DNA of 64,000 nt from CAYQJL01 sp964573295 (GTDB lineage: Bacteria > Eisenbacteria > RBG-16-71-46 > CAIMUX01 > WJJG01). Made by a program: the position numbers and the translations under genes. Positions within the stretch are counted from its first letter, which is position 1, and the number at the start of each line of letters is the position of its first letter. Where the stretch lies: assembly GCA_964573295.1 (NCBI GenBank), contig CAZNJE010000002.1, forward strand, positions 62,001 through 126,000, read 5' to 3'. Shown here piece after piece: positions 43,860 to 52,681 of the stretch. Below the pieces are notes generated by a model. That model saw only the letters and a list, made by a program, of their open reading frames with translations. It ran no database searches and was not told where the DNA came from.

Positions 43860-44621
43860 ATGGCCAGAGAGGATCAAGACGCGTGGAGGGGGCAGGGCTT
43901 GAACTCGATGGACGACGCAGAGCTTGCGGCCTTGTGTCAGAAGGGTAACCTGAAGGCATTCAACCGGTTAGCACGCCGGTGGGAGGGCCCGCTCTTCCTC
44001 TTCATCCGCCGCATGGTCGGCAATGACGAGGACGCCCGGGACGCCTGTCAGGACACCTTCCTCAAGGCCTACCAGAACATCGGCCGGCTGCGGGACCCGG
44101 CCAAGTTCAAGGCGTGGCTGCATCACATCGCGCTCAACCTGTGCCGCGACCGGGGCCGGGCGGCCAAACACCGTGTGGCCCAGCCCTACGAGGAAGGCAT
44201 CCGCGAGGACGAAACAGCTCCCCGCTACGCCGGTCGCCTCGAGGCGACCGACCAGGCGGCCGAACGCAGCAGCCTGGCGGGCTTGCTGAGCGATGTGCTC
44301 CGGCGGCTCCCAGAGGAGCAACGAACCGCGATCCTATTGCGGGAGTACCAGGGGTTCACCACCGCCGAGATCGCGGAGATCACCGGGGTTCCCCAGGCCA
44401 CGGTCCGAACGCGGATCTTCTACGGCATGAAAGGATTGCGTCGTTATCTCGGCCAGAGGGGATTCTCGGATGCCACCCTCGGCGCCGAGGGACAGGCAAC
44501 GAGCCAGAGAGCTACCAACAACGCGCAGGACCGTCAGCGACGTAGAGAGCCATCAGCGACCTACAGAGGCAGCAACGATCTAGAGGGCCATCAACGACCT
44601 ACAGAGGCAGCAACGATCTAG
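43860..44621 (+). CDS. ECF-type RNA polymerase sigma factor
   Basis: A 253-residue sigma-70-family protein. Region 2 is LAALCQKGNLKAFNRLARRW, then EDARDACQDTFLKAYQNIGRL; region 4 is LRRLPEEQRTAILLREYQGF followed by TTAEIAEITGVPQATVRTRI. These are the hallmarks of ECF sigma factors. The last 30 residues (from QATSQRA) are low complexity and end in a 38-bp DNA repeat, so they are probably dispensable. The exact start is uncertain: 43860 (ATG) is given, but a TTG at 43897 with GGAGGGGG upstream would also fit. The next genes encode a membrane-anchored partner and a periplasmic protein, a standard sigma/anti-sigma layout. Confidence 0.9.
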   Translation: MAREDQDAWRGQGLNSMDDAELAALCQKGNLKAFNRLARRWEGPLFLFIRRMVGNDEDARDACQDTFLKAYQNIGRLRDPAKFKAWLHHIALNLCRDRGRAAKHRVAQPYEEGIREDETAPRYAGRLEATDQAAERSSLAGLLSDVLRRLPEEQRTAILLREYQGFTTAEIAEITGVPQATVRTRIFYGMKGLRRYLGQRGFSDATLGAEGQATSQRATNNAQDRQRRREPSATYRGSNDLEGHQRPTEAATI

Positions 44622-44640
44622 AGGGCCATCAACGACCTAG
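44557..44640. repeat. 38-bp direct repeat, 2.2 copies, over the end of the sigma gene
   Basis: Units start at 44557 and 44595 with cgacctacagaggcagcaac, then a partial third at 44633. The sigma-factor stop codon (44619-44621) is inside the second unit. The unit is not a multiple of three. Confidence 0.9.
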
Positions 44641-44682
44641 CCGACATAGATGAGGTCACACGGAAAGGGAGATCGGACAGCC

Positions 44683-45708
44683 ATGACCGAAACACCACTC
44701 GATCCAAGACGCGAACAGATGATCGCGGCGCTCTACGGCGAGTTATCGCCCGAGGAGATGCAGGGGTTCCAAGCCCTGCTCAAGGAAGACGCCGATCTCG
44801 AACGCGAGTGGGAAGAGCTACAAGGTACGCGGGCCTTCTTGCAGAAGGCCGGCGCCGAGATGGAAGCCCAGTCCGCCGAGCAGGCCGAAGTGTTCTCGTT
44901 TCTGATGCCCGGGCAACCGGATCCGGCCTCGCGGATTCCTCGGCCAGCTCGCTGGCGCAGGCTCCTGCTCTCTCCCGCAACCGGCTTCGCGGCCGCCGCG
45001 CTCACGCTGGCGGTCCTGGTGTTCGCCGGCCTGCGGATCGACCGGGTCGAAGGTGGAATGGCCATTCGCTTTGCACCGGGTGCCGGGCAAGCCGGCCTCG
45101 CCGCGACCGCGCCTCGCCAGACCACCGATGGGCCCTATACCGCCGAGAATTCCCGAGCCGTCCGGAACCCGGCCCTTTCGGGGGGCATTCCTCTGGATAC
45201 GGCCTCGGGACCCGGCGCGTCCGCCGGGAGCCACGACGGGAGCTTCGCCGGGACCCACGCCGGGGCCAACGGCGGGGGCCACGGCGGGGGCCACGGCGGG
45301 GGCCACGGCGGGGCCCACGACGGGACCTTCGCCGGCACCGGCAGCGGTACCACCTACGCGGTGACGCAGGCGCAGGCCGATGCACTGGGCGGGTACGTGA
45401 CGCGCGCGGATTTGGCCGTTTTCGCCGATCAGCTCATGCGCATGACCGAAGACCGGCTGCGCGAGACGCGCCAGGTCACCCGCAGTGAGTTCGTCTATCT
45501 GCTCAACGAGTTCAATCAGACGTTGGGTGAGCAGCGGCTCAGGGAGCAGGTGCGATACGATTCTCAGCTCGAAGACATATGGCTGGGTGTCGTCGGCATG
45601 ATGGCGGCTGGAGGCAATCCCGCCTTCCAGGGGCAGTCAGCCAATCCGCAAGACGTGCGGGTCTCCCCCGCGCGCCAGGTGGCGCCCGATCAAGAGGAGG
45701 GTAGATAA
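44683..45708 (+). CDS. Probable anti-sigma factor with one membrane helix
   Basis: A 341-residue protein. Residues 1-60 (REQMIAALYGELSPEEMQGF then QALLKEDADLEREWEEL) resemble the helical N-terminal domain of anti-sigma factors that binds sigma in the cytoplasm, without zinc-binding HxxxCxxC. One membrane helix follows at about 105-125 (GFAAAALTLAVLVFAGL). The periplasmic part has a linker of GGGHGGGH repeats (residues 190-213, from a 12-bp tandem repeat), then a helical region (TRADLAVFADQLMRMTEDRL) likely to be a coiled coil. It follows the ECF sigma gene and precedes a periplasmic protein by 1 bp. The role is assigned mainly from layout. Confidence 0.7.
   Translation: MTETPLDPRREQMIAALYGELSPEEMQGFQALLKEDADLEREWEELQGTRAFLQKAGAEMEAQSAEQAEVFSFLMPGQPDPASRIPRPARWRRLLLSPATGFAAAALTLAVLVFAGLRIDRVEGGMAIRFAPGAGQAGLAATAPRQTTDGPYTAENSRAVRNPALSGGIPLDTASGPGASAGSHDGSFAGTHAGANGGGHGGGHGGGHGGAHDGTFAGTGSGTTYAVTQAQADALGGYVTRADLAVFADQLMRMTEDRLRETRQVTRSEFVYLLNEFNQTLGEQRLREQVRYDSQLEDIWLGVVGMMAAGGNPAFQGQSANPQDVRVSPARQVAPDQEEGR
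45250..45321 (+). repeat. In-frame 12-bp tandem repeat, 6 copies, inside the anti-sigma gene
   Basis: Units of gggggccacggc start at 45250, 45262, 45274, 45286, 45298 and 45310 and encode GGGH tetrapeptides (with variants GTHA, GANG, GAHD). The His/Gly-rich linker lies just outside the membrane. Confidence 0.93.
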
Positions 45709-45709
45709 G

Positions 45710-46447
45710 ATGACAGACCAAACCACCTTCAAACGTCCGGGGATGCTCGCGGCCGCGGCACTGGCGACGGTCCTACTGACCACCCTGGTGATCCCGATGG
45801 TCGTCTCGGACGCGCAAGCCCAGGAGGTCCCCAGTCGCCTGAAGAAGCAGATCCGCATCATGGAGAAGGTCATCAACGAGGTTCTCGAGGAAAGCCCAAA
45901 CCTCTTGGTGCACTCCACCACGCCGAGTCATGGCATCTACCTGAACGGCTTCGGCGCGCTCTTCACGTTCGAAGCCTCCCTGGTAGGCGGATTCGGGTGG
46001 AGCACCTGGGAGTTCGGGAAGAAGTTCGACGTGTCCAACCTGTTCGGGAACATCCAGATCGAGCGCGATGGCGGCCGCATCATTATCCACACGCCCGAGA
46101 AAGGTGAGGAGGAAGCCCAGGTCGAAGTCGAGGACGAAAAGGGCAACGTCGAGCACAAGACGATCGAGGACATGCGCGCCGAGGCCCGCGAACGCGAACA
46201 ACAGCTCTACGAGGACGGCAAGATCGAGCTGATCGACACGCTGATCGACTACGGTGAGACGCTCACCGGCCTCGAAGACGACGAGTACATCGCCATCGCC
46301 GCCTATCTGGGCGAGGAGGAACTTTTCGAGAAGCGTGAGATCTCGCGCCTGGTCATCCGGATCAAGATGGGAGATCTACGCGACTACTCGGACGAGAGCA
46401 TCAGCCGTGACCGGCTCCGCGAACGGCTCGTGGTGCAGGAATACTAG
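45710..46447 (+). CDS. Exported protein of unknown function, third gene of the sigma operon
   Basis: A 245-residue protein with an N-terminal signal or anchor (GMLAAAALATVLLTTLVIPM) ending in SDAQAQ. The mature part begins with a helix (SRLKKQIRIMEKVINEVLEE), has a Gly/Phe/aromatic stretch (YLNGFGALFTFEASLVGGFG) and then an acidic helical region to the end. I do not recognise a family. It is 1 bp after the anti-sigma gene with GGAGGG upstream, so it is the third member of the operon and may be the envelope sensor or a regulated periplasmic partner. A strong terminator follows at 46545. Confidence 0.75.
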   Translation: MTDQTTFKRPGMLAAAALATVLLTTLVIPMVVSDAQAQEVPSRLKKQIRIMEKVINEVLEESPNLLVHSTTPSHGIYLNGFGALFTFEASLVGGFGWSTWEFGKKFDVSNLFGNIQIERDGGRIIIHTPEKGEEEAQVEVEDEKGNVEHKTIEDMRAEAREREQQLYEDGKIELIDTLIDYGETLTGLEDDEYIAIAAYLGEEELFEKREISRLVIRIKMGDLRDYSDESISRDRLRERLVVQEY

Positions 46448-46544
46448 CGGCTCCGGCCCTCTCGGGAACGCTACGTTGGCTGACCGCGAGAACGACCGCC
46501 CCCTCCCGGCCGGCTGCTCCCCCCGGAAGGCGCAGCCGGCGGGC

Positions 46545-46579
46545 AAGGCCGGATTCGGGCCCCTCCCGGATCCGGCCTT
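46545..46579 (+). terminator. Rho-independent terminator of the sigma operon
   Basis: A 15-bp stem (46545-46559 with 46565-46579, one G-U pair) with a 5-nt loop, followed by a pyrimidine tail (CTTCTC). A second GC-rich hairpin lies just upstream (GCCGGCTGC at 46509-46517 with GCAGCCGGC at 46532-46540). Confidence 0.8.
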
Positions 46580-46648
46580 CTTCTCGCGCGCCGGCGAGCT
46601 CACGCTCACCCGCGACGAGCAACTCACGCCCTCGCCGCCATCGCCGCC

Positions 46649-48271
46649 CTAGTACCACCACTTGACCGTGAAGAGTAGGTTCGATTGCCCGCTGTACATG
46701 CCCACGGTGGAGAACTCCTCTCCACCGAAGATGTTCATCTTGAGTCCCAGCTGCAGATCCTCGTAGCTCGGCAATGTGTAGGTGACCGAGGGGCCGAACC
46801 AGATCGAACCGGAGGCGAACTGGGCCATGCCGGTCAGACCCGTCGAGAGGTGATCGTCCTTGAATCCCTTCGAGAAGTGGAAGGACCAGTTCACATCCAG
46901 CGCGCCCTGAGTGTAGTAGTCCTCGTGGTTGAACCGGGTCGTGAGAATGAGCTGGTTCGATGTCAGAATCCGCAGATTGGGGATCTCGTAGTCGACCCCG
47001 GTGATCCAGGTCAGCGCGGCGTGGCTCTTGGGCTTGCCACGCACCTCCCCCACCCCGTAGTAAAGCATTTCGGCGAAGGCCTCCTCCGAGTCTTCGGGAT
47101 CGAACAGACGGAAGTACTGCTTCCCGCCCTGAAACGCGACCTCCGACCGCAGTGCCACCGGGCCAAACGTACGCGCCGCCGCGGCGCCGAAAACGGTGAC
47201 CCTCCGGAAGAGCATGTGGCCGTCGATCGAGATCACGAGTCCCTGGCCCGGCAGCCCGTCGATGGTGCCGGTGGCCATGACCGTCCGCACCTCCGCCGTG
47301 GGCATCGGGTCGATCGTGCTTAGCAGGTAAAAGTCGATGTCGTAGTCACCCTTGAGCATGTTCATCTTCGTGCCGAAGGAGGCGGTGCTGAGGTCCTTGT
47401 CGGGCTTCTCCATCTCGTCGTAGGTGGCCATGAAGATGAACCAGTCGAGTCCCATCTCGTTGGGTTCCAAGTAGGCGCCCTCGGTCGGGTAGATCGCCAT
47501 GGGTGGAAACCACTCATCCATGCGCGTATCCCCATCGGCGTCGGTCTCGGCCTGAGGCACCTGTGAACGGATCCAAACCGGCGAGAAAAAGCCCTCCAGA
47601 GAATAGTCACCGAAGTAGTAGTTGACGCGGATGCCGGCCTGCGCGATGCGATCCTCCAGCGTGGGGAACACGAACGGGTCCCGCAGGTCGCGCGCGGTCA
47701 GGACATCAAAGGGCGAGACCAGATCCGCCTTGCCCCAGACGATCTTCTGCAGTCCGACGCGAAAGTCCAACTCTGCGAGGCGGAAGTCCACGTAGGCCTC
47801 GTCGAGACGAACCTCGCCGCGGTCGGAGAAGGCGCGGGCGGGCTCGGAGGTGTGCTCCAGATCCAGGGTGAGCTGGGAAGATACGCCGCCGGGGTAGGTC
47901 CCGTAGAGGCCCAGTCGGGCCTTGTTGATCTGCGCCACCACGGCCCTTTGCTCGTAGGTCGAGAGACCGATCCGAAGATCCTCGGCCCCCGCCATGCGGA
48001 GCGCATTGCCGGTGCTGAGAAAACCACCCACATCGAAGTAGGTGTTTTCGCCACCAAACTCGAGCGCGCGGCCGGCTCCGGGGAGCAGAGCGCACAGCGC
48101 TCCGGCCCACAGGAGAGCCCACATTCTGGAGCCGCGCCCCGACCGGTGCCGGACGATGTTCCCTCTGCGAGCCCCATCCTGAGCTCTCAGCATGACCAGC
48201 ATGACCACCATGATCATCCCCATCATGACCACCTTCAGCACCACGGCCTTCACCATGATCGTCTCTCGCAT
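46649..48271 (-). CDS. DUF1302-like outer-membrane beta-barrel protein of an RND export locus
   Basis: A predicted outer-membrane barrel of 540 residues or, from the alternative start at 48124 (MWALLWAGALCALLPGAGRA, a good signal peptide), 491 residues. Many alternating strands follow (GLYGTYPGGVSSQLTLDLEH, VGLQKIVWGKADLVSPFDVL), ending in VKWWY, typical of a C-terminal barrel strand. IVWGKADLVSPFDVLTARDL is the hallmark of DUF1302-type proteins. The longer start (48271) has GGGAGAC upstream and overlaps the RND gene, but its first 30 residues are Met/Val-rich and come from a degenerate repeat. The gene follows the RND transporter and LolA-like genes; the three probably move lipids across the envelope. 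Confidence 0.75.
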   Translation of the reverse strand: MRETIMVKAVVLKVVMMGMIMVVMLVMLRAQDGARRGNIVRHRSGRGSRMWALLWAGALCALLPGAGRALEFGGENTYFDVGGFLSTGNALRMAGAEDLRIGLSTYEQRAVVAQINKARLGLYGTYPGGVSSQLTLDLEHTSEPARAFSDRGEVRLDEAYVDFRLAELDFRVGLQKIVWGKADLVSPFDVLTARDLRDPFVFPTLEDRIAQAGIRVNYYFGDYSLEGFFSPVWIRSQVPQAETDADGDTRMDEWFPPMAIYPTEGAYLEPNEMGLDWFIFMATYDEMEKPDKDLSTASFGTKMNMLKGDYDIDFYLLSTIDPMPTAEVRTVMATGTIDGLPGQGLVISIDGHMLFRRVTVFGAAAARTFGPVALRSEVAFQGGKQYFRLFDPEDSEEAFAEMLYYGVGEVRGKPKSHAALTWITGVDYEIPNLRILTSNQLILTTRFNHEDYYTQGALDVNWSFHFSKGFKDDHLSTGLTGMAQFASGSIWFGPSVTYTLPSYEDLQLGLKMNIFGGEEFSTVGMYSGQSNLLFTVKWWY

Positions 48272-50640
48272 GAGTGTCTCCCGCCTGAGCGTCTCGGGCT
48301 TGACCGTCGCCCGGGCACCGGCACGATCGGCCGGGTCGCAATCAAGAGCGCCGGAAGCACGACCAGGTCGGCCCCTAGCGCGGTCAGCATCGTCGTACCG
48401 GTGAGCAGGCCCACCGAGCTGATCATCTCGAACCTCGACAGGGTGAGGATCAGGAATCCGAAGAAAAGCGTGACACTGGTGTAGACCATGGGACGGCCGA
48501 TGGCGAGGACGCTTTCCCGCGCGGCTTGCCGCCGGTCACGTCCTTCGCGCTGCCGTCGCTGGTAGTCGATGAGAAAGTGGATCGTGTCGTCCACCGAGAT
48601 CCCGATCGCAACGCAGGCGATGATGCTGGTGCCGATGTTGAGGGTGATCCCCGACCAGCCCATGAGCCCGAAGACGATCAAGATCGGCACCGCGTTGGGA
48701 ACCATCGATAGCAGCCCCGCCCGCAGGGAGCGGAAGAGCAGCGTCATCACCACGAAGATGATCCCCAGTGCCAGTGCCAGGGAATTGCGCTGGCCGCGGG
48801 CGACCGCTTCGGTGGCGCGTGTCAGCACCACCAGCGTACCGGTCGGCTTGGCCGTGTAGCCCGCCGGCAGCTCTTCCTGCGCGAAGACCTCGATCTCATC
48901 GAGAGCCGCCAGGATCTCGCTCGATCCCACCAGATTGGTCCGCGCGAAGACAGTCATCTGACTGAAGTTGCCGTTGACGTAGCGCTCCATGGCACCGGGA
49001 TCGTGCGAGATGCTGAAGAGCAGAATCTCCTCCTCGATCACGCCGCCGTCGTCGGGAATCACGAGCGAGTCGGGATCATCGTAGCTGAGGGCCGAGTGCA
49101 GGCGCTGGAGGTGACCCACGATCGAGACCGCCTTGTCCACGCCGACCATGGCCTCCATGCGATCCTCGATGCGCGCCACCGCCTGCAGCAGGGCCGGCTC
49201 CTTGATACTGTCCGCTTCCGGGCCCTCGATCACGAGGAAGAACGTCGAAGCGCCAGCCAGCTTCGCCGAGACGATGTCGCTCGTGCGGCGTATCTCGGAG
49301 TTCTTGTCGAAGTAGGAAAGGAAGTTCGTGTCGACGCGCAGCGACAGCAGGCCCCACACCGAGGCGGCCGCGATCGCGAGCAGCAGCACGCCTACCCAGA
49401 GGGTCCGGTTCTCGTTGAATGCGGCCAGTCCGCCCAGGAACCGGTCCAGGCGATCGGCGGGGCGGCCGGGTTGACCCGATTGGCCCGGTTGACCCGGTTG
49501 GCCCGATTGGCTGGCCCGCGCTTGCGGCGCCGGTTTCAGCATCGAAAGCACCGCGGGCAGAACCGTCAAGCTCACAAGAAATGCAAACCCGATGCCGGCC
49601 ATGGCGAAGAGGCCCATCTTGCTGATATTGGGGATCGGGTTGACGAGCAGCGATCCGAACCCGACGATCGTGGTAAGGGCGGTCATCGACACCGGCCTGG
49701 CCAGATGCTGCAGGGTGCGCCGCGCTGCCGTGCGGCTGTCCTCCCCGGAACGTCGTCGTTCGTTGAAGTGACTGACGACATGGATCGAGTACGAACTCCC
49801 GACAGCGATCAGAAGCGGCGGCAGGATGGTCATCACGAGCGACATCGGTCTCTGCAGCAGGCCCAAGAGCCCCATCGTGCCGATCGTGCTGATCGCCACC
49901 GTCAGCATGGGCAGCGCCACGCCACGCACGCTGCGGAAATTCAGAAACAGCACCAGCATGATGAGGCCGACCGTCAAGGGCACGAACAGCCGCAGGTCGC
50001 GCTTCATCGTGGCGTTGATGGTCCGGCGGGTGTAGGTGAGGCCCGCGTAGTGCAGATTCTCGGGACCGGCCTCCTCGTCCAGAAACGCCTTGATCTGACC
50101 ATCGATGTCCATGGCGATCAGCACCGAATCCGGATAGTCGCGAACGAACACATTGATGGCCGCGGCCTGACCGTCGCGCGAGACGAGGGTCTTGAGGAAG
50201 AGCTCGTTGCCCAGCACGAACTCCCGCAGCCGCGCAAGCGAGTCGGGATCCTCGGGGATGGTCTCGATGATCGGCGGGGTTTCCAGAAGGTCGGTCGCGC
50301 CGGTCAGGTAGCGCCCGTTGGTGAGGCTGACCACCTCTTCCACGCCCACGATGGTGTCGATCGCGCGGGTCAGCCGGTCGATCTTCCGAAGGGTGGCGGC
50401 ATTGAACACATCGCCGACCGGGGCGGCGTCGACCACCACGATCGAGACTTGATCATTGCCGAAGGTCTCGATGGTCTGCTCGAAGAACGCCTGCTCGGGA
50501 TCTCCGCGCGGGACGCTGCCGTCGCTGGAGGAGTCGAACTGAATCCGGGGAATGTAGGATCCGAGCCAGACCGTCGCGCCCAGGGCCGCCAGCAGAATCC
50601 ACCACCTTCCGCGCAAGATCCACTCGGCCACGCTCGTCAT
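48250..50640 (-). CDS. MMPL/RND-superfamily transporter
   Basis: A 796-residue inner-membrane protein with the RND layout: one helix, a large periplasmic loop, five helices, then the same again. Signature segments are GLIMLVLFLNFRSVRGVALP then MLTVAISTIG and, in the second half, VPNAVPILIVFGLMGWSGIT and IGISVDDTIHFLIDY, the last with the conserved Asp pair. Members of the MMPL group export lipids and hopanoids. The start at 50640 (MTSVAEW) has GGAG seven bases upstream. The loop after the first half (residues about 376-391) is QPGQPGQSGQPGRP, encoded by a 9-bp tandem repeat. It is between the LolA-like and DUF1302-like genes. Confidence 0.9.
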   Translation of the reverse strand: MTSVAEWILRGRWWILLAALGATVWLGSYIPRIQFDSSSDGSVPRGDPEQAFFEQTIETFGNDQVSIVVVDAAPVGDVFNAATLRKIDRLTRAIDTIVGVEEVVSLTNGRYLTGATDLLETPPIIETIPEDPDSLARLREFVLGNELFLKTLVSRDGQAAAINVFVRDYPDSVLIAMDIDGQIKAFLDEEAGPENLHYAGLTYTRRTINATMKRDLRLFVPLTVGLIMLVLFLNFRSVRGVALPMLTVAISTIGTMGLLGLLQRPMSLVMTILPPLLIAVGSSYSIHVVSHFNERRRSGEDSRTAARRTLQHLARPVSMTALTTIVGFGSLLVNPIPNISKMGLFAMAGIGFAFLVSLTVLPAVLSMLKPAPQARASQSGQPGQPGQSGQPGRPADRLDRFLGGLAAFNENRTLWVGVLLLAIAAASVWGLLSLRVDTNFLSYFDKNSEIRRTSDIVSAKLAGASTFFLVIEGPEADSIKEPALLQAVARIEDRMEAMVGVDKAVSIVGHLQRLHSALSYDDPDSLVIPDDGGVIEEEILLFSISHDPGAMERYVNGNFSQMTVFARTNLVGSSEILAALDEIEVFAQEELPAGYTAKPTGTLVVLTRATEAVARGQRNSLALALGIIFVVMTLLFRSLRAGLLSMVPNAVPILIVFGLMGWSGITLNIGTSIIACVAIGISVDDTIHFLIDYQRRQREGRDRRQAARESVLAIGRPMVYTSVTLFFGFLILTLSRFEMISSVGLLTGTTMLTALGADLVVLPALLIATRPIVPVPGRRSSPRRSGGRHSCERRSW
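49471..49515 (-). repeat. In-frame 9-bp tandem repeat, 5 copies, inside the RND gene
   Basis: Units of ttgacccgg/ttggcccga from 49471 to 49515 encode QPG/QSG tripeptides in a cytoplasmic linker between the two halves of the transporter. Confidence 0.9.
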
Positions 50641-50682
50641 GGTATGCTCCATTCACAGCCGCTTCCGCGGCCGGTTCACGCG

Positions 50683-51474
50683 CTACCGTCCCTTCTCCAG
50701 GTGAGCCTTCGTGAAGTAGCGTTGGGGGATCTCTTCGTTGTACTCGATCTTGGTGATGGTCATGATCGTCTTGTGGTCCGTCTGGACGTTGTGCATCTCC
50801 ACCTTCATGGGCGTCCAGTTGCCATCAATCTGGTTCAGATCCAGCACGCGAGAGCGCTTGAGAAGCTCCCCCTTCTGATCGTAGAAATCGACGCGGATCG
50901 GCACCCAGTTGTCCTTGCGCACGAACTTGACGACATCTCCATACAGCGAGGTCTCGGGGGTCTTCGACCGGCCGCGGACGATGTAGCAAGGATGACCGTC
51001 GCACTCCCCCTCCTGCACCGGATCGAAAGCCTCCCCGTCGATATCGTGCGGGCTCAGGTCGTAGTAGGTGAAGTCAGTGCCCATGAAAGGCTTGTTCTTG
51101 TCCCCTTCGGCAATCATGCGGGTCTTGCGCGAACGGGGCATGTAGAGCCACCGCTGGGCATCGCCTCCTTCAGCGATGACCAGAAAGCCCACGCCGGCTA
51201 CCGACTTGGGTTGGGTGAAACGGGTGAGCGACTTGTCCTCATCACCCTGAACGGCCCAGATCCTAATGCTCCGCTCTTGCTCGGTGGCCTGCTTGTCGAC
51301 GAGCAAGAGGTGGACCTCGGAGATCTGCGTCTCACTCTGGTTCGATTTCTTGGCCCGTTCCATGACCTCGCGGCCGCTGATGCCGCTGGCCGGAGCGGCG
51401 AGCAACAGGAGCAGCATCGTCAATCCGGCCAGGCTCATCGCGGGCAGTCTCCGGGTGGAGATCGATCTCGCCAT
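50683..51474 (-). CDS. LolA-like outer-membrane lipoprotein-sorting protein
   Basis: A 263-residue periplasmic protein. A signal peptide (MSLAGLTMLLLLLAAPASG) is followed by a LolA/LppX-like half-barrel: VLVDKQ-like strand LLLVDKQATEQERSIRIWAV, FTQPKSVAGVGFLVIAEGG, RWLYMPRSRKTRMIAEGDKN and TDFTYYDLSPHDI. The motif GTDFTYYDL and the Cys-containing ECDGHPCYIV are typical of the group annotated as outer-membrane lipoprotein-sorting proteins near RND transporters. It probably carries a lipid between the RND protein and the outer-membrane barrel. The start at 51474 has AAGGAG seven bases upstream. First gene of the trio. Confidence 0.85.
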   Translation of the reverse strand: MARSISTRRLPAMSLAGLTMLLLLLAAPASGISGREVMERAKKSNQSETQISEVHLLLVDKQATEQERSIRIWAVQGDEDKSLTRFTQPKSVAGVGFLVIAEGGDAQRWLYMPRSRKTRMIAEGDKNKPFMGTDFTYYDLSPHDIDGEAFDPVQEGECDGHPCYIVRGRSKTPETSLYGDVVKFVRKDNWVPIRVDFYDQKGELLKRSRVLDLNQIDGNWTPMKVEMHNVQTDHKTIMTITKIEYNEEIPQRYFTKAHLEKGR

Positions 51475-51852
51475 GTGAATCTCCTTCCTTGTCCTTCGAA
51501 TGGTCATCCGGCCTGTTGGTCTGAATGGCCGTACGTTCGGCTGTCGGAGCTTCGGTGCCGGACCTTCTGTGCCGGCACTCCCCATCGACGTGCGCGTCGG
51601 TGCCCGATCCAAGTTGCCTGGGGGAAGTCCCCATATCATGCGCCGCGCTCCCCATTCAGTCAAACGGCGGGCGAGCATCCCCGCAGCAGCTCCTACCCCC
51701 CCCGGGGGAACTTGGCCAGAGCCGATCGGTTATCAGAACCTCCGCCGCGGGAGGCGCCACCGCCGCCCACGCACGGAGTTGTAGGACAGACGACTTACGG
51801 AGACCTTACGCGGCCCCCAAAGCGCGGCCGCTGCCATAGTGGAGGTGTTGAA
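51475..51852. other. Divergent intergenic region
   Basis: About 378 bp between the LolA-like and sod genes. It has C-run and G-run stretches near 51700 but no recognisable repeat, RNA or small gene. GGAGGTG at 51841-51847 is the sod ribosome-binding site. Confidence 0.5.
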
Positions 51853-52479
51853 ATGGCTTACACTTGGGAACATCGGAAGCGCCCGTACTCGGACGACGAA
51901 GCCAAGACCCGGCTCAAGGATGTGATCTCGCCGGAGACCGCCGACTGGCATTACAACAAGCATCACGCCGGCTACGTCGCGGCCCTCAATACGATCGAGA
52001 AGGAACTCGAGACAGCCGACCGCGGCAAGGCCAATGGCAATTACAGTGAGTTGGGTGAGCTGAAGCGACGTCAGACCTGGAACCACTCGGGCGCCCTCCT
52101 GCACGACGTCTACTGGGACAACCTCGGCGGAGACGGCGATCCTTCGAAGGGACCGGACATCCTCGCTGCCATCGAGAAGGAGTTCGGCTCGCTGGAGACG
52201 TGGAAGGAGGACTTCAAGGCCACCGCCTTCGCCGCCAAGCTCAGCGGCTGGGGCCTGCTGGTGCTCGATCCGCTCTACAGCGGACGGCTGCTGAACGTGT
52301 TGGTCGACGAACACCAGTACGGCGCCATCTGGGGCGGGATTCCCCTGATCGCCTGTGACGTCTTCGAGCACGCCTACTATCATAAGGATGGCCCGGGACG
52401 GGCGGCCTACATCGACAATCTCATAGAGAATCTCAACTGGGAGCGGATCAATGCCCGCTTCCTGAAGTATAAGCAGTAG
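51853..52479 (+). CDS. Superoxide dismutase, Fe/Mn family
   Basis: A 208-residue SOD. Metal ligands are recognisable in HYNKHHAGY (first His), WNHSGALL (second His), and DVFEHAYY (Asp and His). Gln occurs in QTWNHSG, the position of Gln69 of E. coli iron SOD, while the position of Gln146 of manganese SOD does not have Gln; this points to iron or cambialistic use. WGGIPLIACDVFEHAYY is the conserved C-terminal signature. The frame is open for a further kilobase upstream, antisense to other genes, but ATG at 51853 with GGAGGTG is the true start. A hairpin follows at 52493. Confidence 0.95.
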   Translation: MAYTWEHRKRPYSDDEAKTRLKDVISPETADWHYNKHHAGYVAALNTIEKELETADRGKANGNYSELGELKRRQTWNHSGALLHDVYWDNLGGDGDPSKGPDILAAIEKEFGSLETWKEDFKATAFAAKLSGWGLLVLDPLYSGRLLNVLVDEHQYGAIWGGIPLIACDVFEHAYYHKDGPGRAAYIDNLIENLNWERINARFLKYKQ

Positions 52480-52492
52480 CGACCGGTCGTGT

Positions 52493-52518
52493 GGGGCGAG
52501 GCCGCAGGGTCTCGCCCC
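52493..52518 (+). terminator. Hairpin after sod
   Basis: Perfect 8-bp stem, GGGGCGAG at 52493-52500 and CTCGCCCC at 52511-52518, with a 10-nt loop, 14 bp after the stop. No U-tract. Confidence 0.6.
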
Positions 52519-52620
52519 CTGTCCCGTACCAGCCGCATCTCGCATTCCGGGAGCTCGCGCGGCGATCTGCGGGACCACGCAGGGGGGAGCTGTGCGGTTT
52601 CTTCCTTGAACGGGCTCTGG

Positions 52621-52626
52621 TATACT
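52621..52626 (+). promoter_or_regulatory. Possible -10 element of the cyclophilin gene
   Basis: TATACT 55 bp upstream of the start. No good -35 hexamer at the right distance (TTTCTT at 52598-52603 is the best). Confidence 0.35.
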
Positions 52627-52681
52627 CCCGGCCGGTCAAAGGCTTGCCCATAGGAAATCTAGCAGGAGAGGAGCTTTCATA

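Noticed and set aside
48186..48300. A small Met-rich membrane peptide gene between the RND and DUF1302-like genes
   Set aside because: The Met/Val-rich stretch is in frame with the DUF1302-like gene and comes from degenerate atgaccacc-type repeats; no independent stop or site supports a separate gene.
49003..52479. A 1158-codon plus-strand open frame
   Set aside because: Its first two-thirds are antisense to the RND and LolA-like genes and are Arg/His/Gln-rich with no family pattern. Only the final 208 codons, from 51853, are the real superoxide dismutase.
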